Shown in pieces: positions 51,881 through 53,974 of a DNA stretch of 53,974 nucleotides (positions are counted from its first letter, which is position 1; every line of letters starts with the position of its first letter). The notes under the pieces were generated by a model. The model did not search any database. It had not been told where the DNA came from and saw only the letters and a program-made list of their open reading frames with translations. A program made the translations under genes and the position numbers. This DNA is from Candidatus Woesearchaeota archaeon (lineage in GTDB: Archaea; Nanobdellota; Nanobdellia; SCGC-AAA011-G17; JACPIM01): positions 1-53,974 of the forward strand of contig JAGWAC010000004.1 in the NCBI GenBank assembly GCA_018302125.1. Reading direction: 5' to 3'.

Positions 51881-52261
51881 CTAAATCTCTAAATCCACAT
51901 TTAAATCTTCTAATATATTTGATTTCCCGCAAAAAGGGCACATTCCTTTATATTCATAATTTCTAGAAAATTTATACTTGCAAGCTGAACATTGATAATT
52001 ATATCTTTTTAAGATTTCCCGCATTATTGGATCTTTCATTTGTTTTTCTGAATTTTGTGTTGCTGGTTGAATTTTTTGGACATTTCGAACTTGAACACTA
52101 ACTTGTTGCTGCATTGTCTGCTTCTTTATGTTTAGGTTTGGATGCTGCAGAAAATAACAAGAAATACAAACCCATCCCTTTCCAGTTTTATCAGCCCTTA
52201 GATCATTTAAAGGAACTTTACCCTTGCATTTAGAACATGCAATTAAATTTATATTTATCAT
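51881..52261 (-). CDS. double zinc-ribbon protein
   Basis: 126 residues with two zinc-binding sites: ACSKCKGKVPL paired with WVCISCYF at the N-terminus, and QCSACKYKFSRNY paired with GMCPFCGKSN at the C-terminus. A Gln-rich linker (about 48-75) joins them. Such small archaeal proteins often bind nucleic acid or protein partners. It ends with a Gly-poor acidic tail DLNVDLEI. Function unassigned. Confidence 0.72.
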   Translation of the reverse strand: MININLIACSKCKGKVPLNDLRADKTGKGWVCISCYFLQHPNLNIKKQTMQQQVSVQVRNVQKIQPATQNSEKQMKDPIMREILKRYNYQCSACKYKFSRNYEYKGMCPFCGKSNILEDLNVDLEI

Positions 52262-52345
52262 TAATATTAAATTAGTTTTTTGGATTTTTAAGCTTTTTTA
52301 TGATAAAAAATAAAGATTTAAATAAGTTCAATCATCCTCATTAAT

Positions 52346-53173
52346 ATGGACAAATTAAGATTCGGAACTTCTGGAATTCCTTTAAGTTCTTCTAAAAAAG
52401 GAACAGCTGCCGGCATAAAAAAAGTCCGCGAATTAAATTTAGATGCAATGGAATTGGAATTTGTTAGGGCAATTTATATTAAAAAAGATAAGACGCCAGA
52501 GATAAAACAGGTGGCTGAAAAAGAAGATATTGTATTGACTTGCCACGCTCCTTATTTTATTAATCTGAATTCAGAGGATAAAAAAAAGTTTTATGCTAGC
52601 ATTGGTTACATAAAAAACTCAGCAGCAATTACTTCTTTATGTGGCGGATATTCAGTTTGCTTTCATGCAGGTTATTACCAAAAACAAAATCCAAAAAAGG
52701 TTTACGACAAAATAAAGGAAGCAGTAAAGATAATTACAAAAGATGTTAAAGAATTTGATAAAAAAATATGGATAAGGCCTGAAACAACAGGAAAAATTGC
52801 TCAGTTTGGGACAATTCATGAAATTCTGGATCTAAGTGTTGAATTTGACAATGTTCTTCCTTGTATCGACTGGTCTCATCTGCATGCTTGGTCAAATGGA
52901 AAATATAATACAAAGGAGGAATTTACAGATGTTCTTACTTTAATGGAGTCTAAATTGGGAAGAAAAGCCTTGGATAATGTACATTTCCACTGCCAGGGTG
53001 TTGAGTATAGTGAAAGAGGAGAGAAATATCATACAAATTTGAAGGATTCAGATTTAAAATATCAGGAGCTTTTAAAAGTATGGAAAGATTTTAAATTAAA
53101 AGGCGTGGTAATAGCAGAAAGCCCGAATGTCGAAGATGACGCCCAGTTAATGAATAAATTTTATTGTAAGTAA
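52346..53173 (+). CDS. nfo: endonuclease IV-like TIM-barrel protein
   Basis: 275 residues of the xylose isomerase-like TIM barrel family. It has the pattern of archaeal endonuclease IV/AP endonucleases: RFGTSGIPLSS at the start, TCHAPYFINLNS near residue 70, VCFHAGYYQKQNP near 105, RPETTGKIAQFG, PCIDWSHLHAW and FHCQGVEYSERGEKYH, which supply the His/Glu/Asp metal ligands. It probably cuts DNA at abasic sites. It has an AT-rich promoter before 52346 and no cotranscribed neighbour. Confidence 0.85.
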   Translation: MDKLRFGTSGIPLSSSKKGTAAGIKKVRELNLDAMELEFVRAIYIKKDKTPEIKQVAEKEDIVLTCHAPYFINLNSEDKKKFYASIGYIKNSAAITSLCGGYSVCFHAGYYQKQNPKKVYDKIKEAVKIITKDVKEFDKKIWIRPETTGKIAQFGTIHEILDLSVEFDNVLPCIDWSHLHAWSNGKYNTKEEFTDVLTLMESKLGRKALDNVHFHCQGVEYSERGEKYHTNLKDSDLKYQELLKVWKDFKLKGVVIAESPNVEDDAQLMNKFYCK

Positions 53174-53238
53174 AGTTTTTAAATCAGTTTTTGTTAAGAT
53201 TTTTAAGTTTCTCGGTTTTTCCGTGAATGCTTTTTTAA

Positions 53239-53529
53239 ATGGTTCAAATGACAATAAAAAAAGAAATTCAGCTTGACAGACCAAATTGTATTGGTTGTGC
53301 AGCTTGTGCAGCAATAGATCCAAAAACCTGGATAATGCATGAAGATGGCAAATCAGATATAATTAATGGTAAAAACATTGAAAACGGCTGGCAAAGAAAA
53401 GAAATAAAAGAAGATGAATTTAAGGATTCTATGGATTGTGCAGATGCCTGCCCTGTAAATGTTATTCACATCGTTGAAAAAGAAGTTGATGATTCTGGAA
53501 AAGTTGTTAATGAAAAGAAATTAAAGTGA
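53239..53529 (+). CDS. [4Fe-4S] ferredoxin
   Basis: 96 residues. Cluster ligands are C17, C20 and C23 in CIGCAAC and C71 in CADACPVNVIHI; C67 is an extra cysteine. It carries one [4Fe-4S] cluster and resembles the three-cysteine ferredoxin at 12367 over its whole length. The stop codon at 53527-53529 is followed within 5 bases by the right-end hairpin of a transposon remnant, so its terminator region has been replaced. Confidence 0.9.
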   Translation: MVQMTIKKEIQLDRPNCIGCAACAAIDPKTWIMHEDGKSDIINGKNIENGWQRKEIKEDEFKDSMDCADACPVNVIHIVEKEVDDSGKVVNEKKLK

Positions 53530-53533
53530 AGCT

Positions 53534-53556
53534 CCCAATCGCAGCAAGCTGCGGGG
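53534..53556 (-). mobile_element. IS605-type right-end hairpin
   Basis: CCC-AAT-CGCAGC-AA-GCTGCG-GGG forms a stable hairpin with 6-bp inner and 3-bp outer stems and an AAT bulge. It lies 33 bases past the stop of the tnpB remnant on the minus strand, where IS200/IS605 elements keep their right-end stem-loop and the 3' part of the guide RNA. Confidence 0.6.
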
Positions 53557-53588
53557 CATCTAAGTTTTAAATACCCAAGATTTTTTGT

Positions 53589-53790
53589 TCATTGGGCCTG
53601 AATAAGTCTCGTTTTTTCTCGAGGCTTTTTCATAAAAAGGATCTTCCAAAGCGTTACTTCCTGTCCTTCCGACAGTAGCTTTTTCCGTGAACTCTTTTCG
53701 CAAAATGGTTCCAGTAGCTTTTTTTAATATTTTTAAAGCGGAATTATAATCTCTATTTACATGTAATCCACAATCACAATTGTAAACTAC
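53589..53790 (-). pseudogene. C-terminal remnant of TnpB (IS200/IS605)
   Basis: The minus-strand frame reads VYNCDCGLHVNRDYNSALKI, then LKKATGTILRKEFTEKA and TVGRTGSNALEDPFMKK, and ends at TGA 53589-53591. The CDCG plus NRDYNSALKIL pattern is the end of the TnpB zinc finger and the last RuvC acidic motif, and GRTG is the usual tail. The first 300 or so residues, with the other RuvC motifs, are gone; homology stops at 53790 beside a second hairpin. It is inactive. Confidence 0.78.
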
Positions 53791-53811
53791 TCAGGTCTAA
53801 AGGCGCCTGAG
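53790..53811. repeat. hairpin at the tnpB breakpoint
   Basis: CTCAGG (53790-53795) and CCTGAG (53806-53811) are exact inverted copies around a 10-base loop. The tnpB homology ends exactly here, so it may be another element's end or the deletion point. Confidence 0.4.
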
Positions 53812-53874
53812 CGTTGACGAACGGTGCTAGTTTTACTATTTAAGTAAAAATCTTATTCATAGAAATTTGGCGTC

Positions 53875-53974
53875 TTACTCTACATCTTCTTTGTCATCAG
53901 AACCAGATTTACTCTCTTTGCCAGATTTATCTTCATCTCCCTTCTCATCGTCTGAGTCTGGTTTGTCATCTTTA
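53875..53974 (-). CDS. acidic C-terminus of a gene running off the window
   Basis: Partial minus-strand frame entering from the right edge and ending at TAA 53875-53877: DDKPDSDDEKGDEDKSGKE, then SKSGSDDKEDVE. It is a low-complexity Asp/Glu/Lys/Ser tail; the folded part lies outside the window, so no family can be given. The gap 53812-53874 shows no feature. Confidence 0.5.
   Translation of the reverse strand, partial: KDDKPDSDDEKGDEDKSGKESKSGSDDKEDVE

Noticed and set aside
1-53974. CRISPR array, rRNA or replication origin
   Set aside because: No regularly spaced direct repeats, no rRNA-like segment and no Orc1/Cdc6 gene with origin repeats were seen.

Overview
The window is AT-rich archaeal DNA. 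It encodes archaeal EF-1 alpha, RNA polymerase subunit Rpo7 (E'), Spt4, ribosomal proteins S24e, S27ae and S10, an AglB/STT3 oligosaccharyltransferase and a GlcNAc-1-phosphate transferase of the dolichol-phosphate type. Many genes have TTTATAAATA-like boxes about 26 bases upstream of the start codon, which suggests largely leaderless transcription. Small proteins, dense overlapping operons and the many small unassigned genes fit a DPANN archaeon of the Woesearchaeota/Pacearchaeota kind. That placement is inference; the archaeal origin is not in doubt.

Layout. (1) 1-3.6 kb: three genes for a DUF362 iron-sulfur protein, an alkaline-phosphatase-like phosphodiesterase and a nucleotidyltransferase-like protein, next to a decayed gene. 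(2) 4.0-32.4 kb: a large surface-glycan region. It holds GT2 glycosyltransferases, a flippase-like membrane protein, the lipid-linked GlcNAc-1-P transferase, AglB, GT-C-like membrane proteins, a NodB deacetylase and methyltransferases. It also holds UDP-sugar enzymes matching four of the five steps of the Wbp route to diacetamido uronic acids: Gfo/Idh dehydrogenase, DegT aminotransferase, hexapeptide acetyltransferase and 2-epimerase. Three B12-binding radical SAM proteins lie in this region, and one carries an intein inside its iron-sulfur motif. The region also contains a partial GNAT duplication flanking a two-gene oxidoreductase/membrane module. (3) 32.4-37.3 kb: informational genes (PIN protein, rpo7, spt4, rps24e, rps27ae, EF-1 alpha). 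(4) 37.3-38.4 kb: a methyltransferase, a truncated tyrosine recombinase and a tRNA-Ser that seems to carry two introns, resembling an old integration site.

(5) 39.0-50.0 kb: a copper/soft-metal island. It has a PadR-like regulator with a Cys-rich tail, a SHOCT protein, a CopA ATPase, a CopZ-like chaperone, an HMA-SafE-cupredoxin fusion and a membrane-anchored winged-helix protein. These are followed by a seven-gene operon of Cys-rich membrane or secreted proteins, including a DUF411 protein. Three promoters in the island share the dyad TATC-N7-GATA, and the seven-gene operon has its own GAACAAA inverted repeat. Two consecutive operon products end in the same six residues, QMVGGC. This island is the best candidate for an incompletely described system. 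(6) 50.0-54.0 kb: rps10, a remnant of a flavin disulfide reductase, DsbA, a zinc-ribbon protein, an endonuclease IV-like protein and a ferredoxin. The ferredoxin stop codon abuts the right end of a decayed IS605-type tnpB element.

Several genes carry one inactivating lesion: a 26-bp tandem duplication in the permease, a probable homopolymer shift at 22312, in-frame stops at 3800 and 38091, and a one-base loss at 50448. These may be real decay or assembly errors; read-level data would decide.
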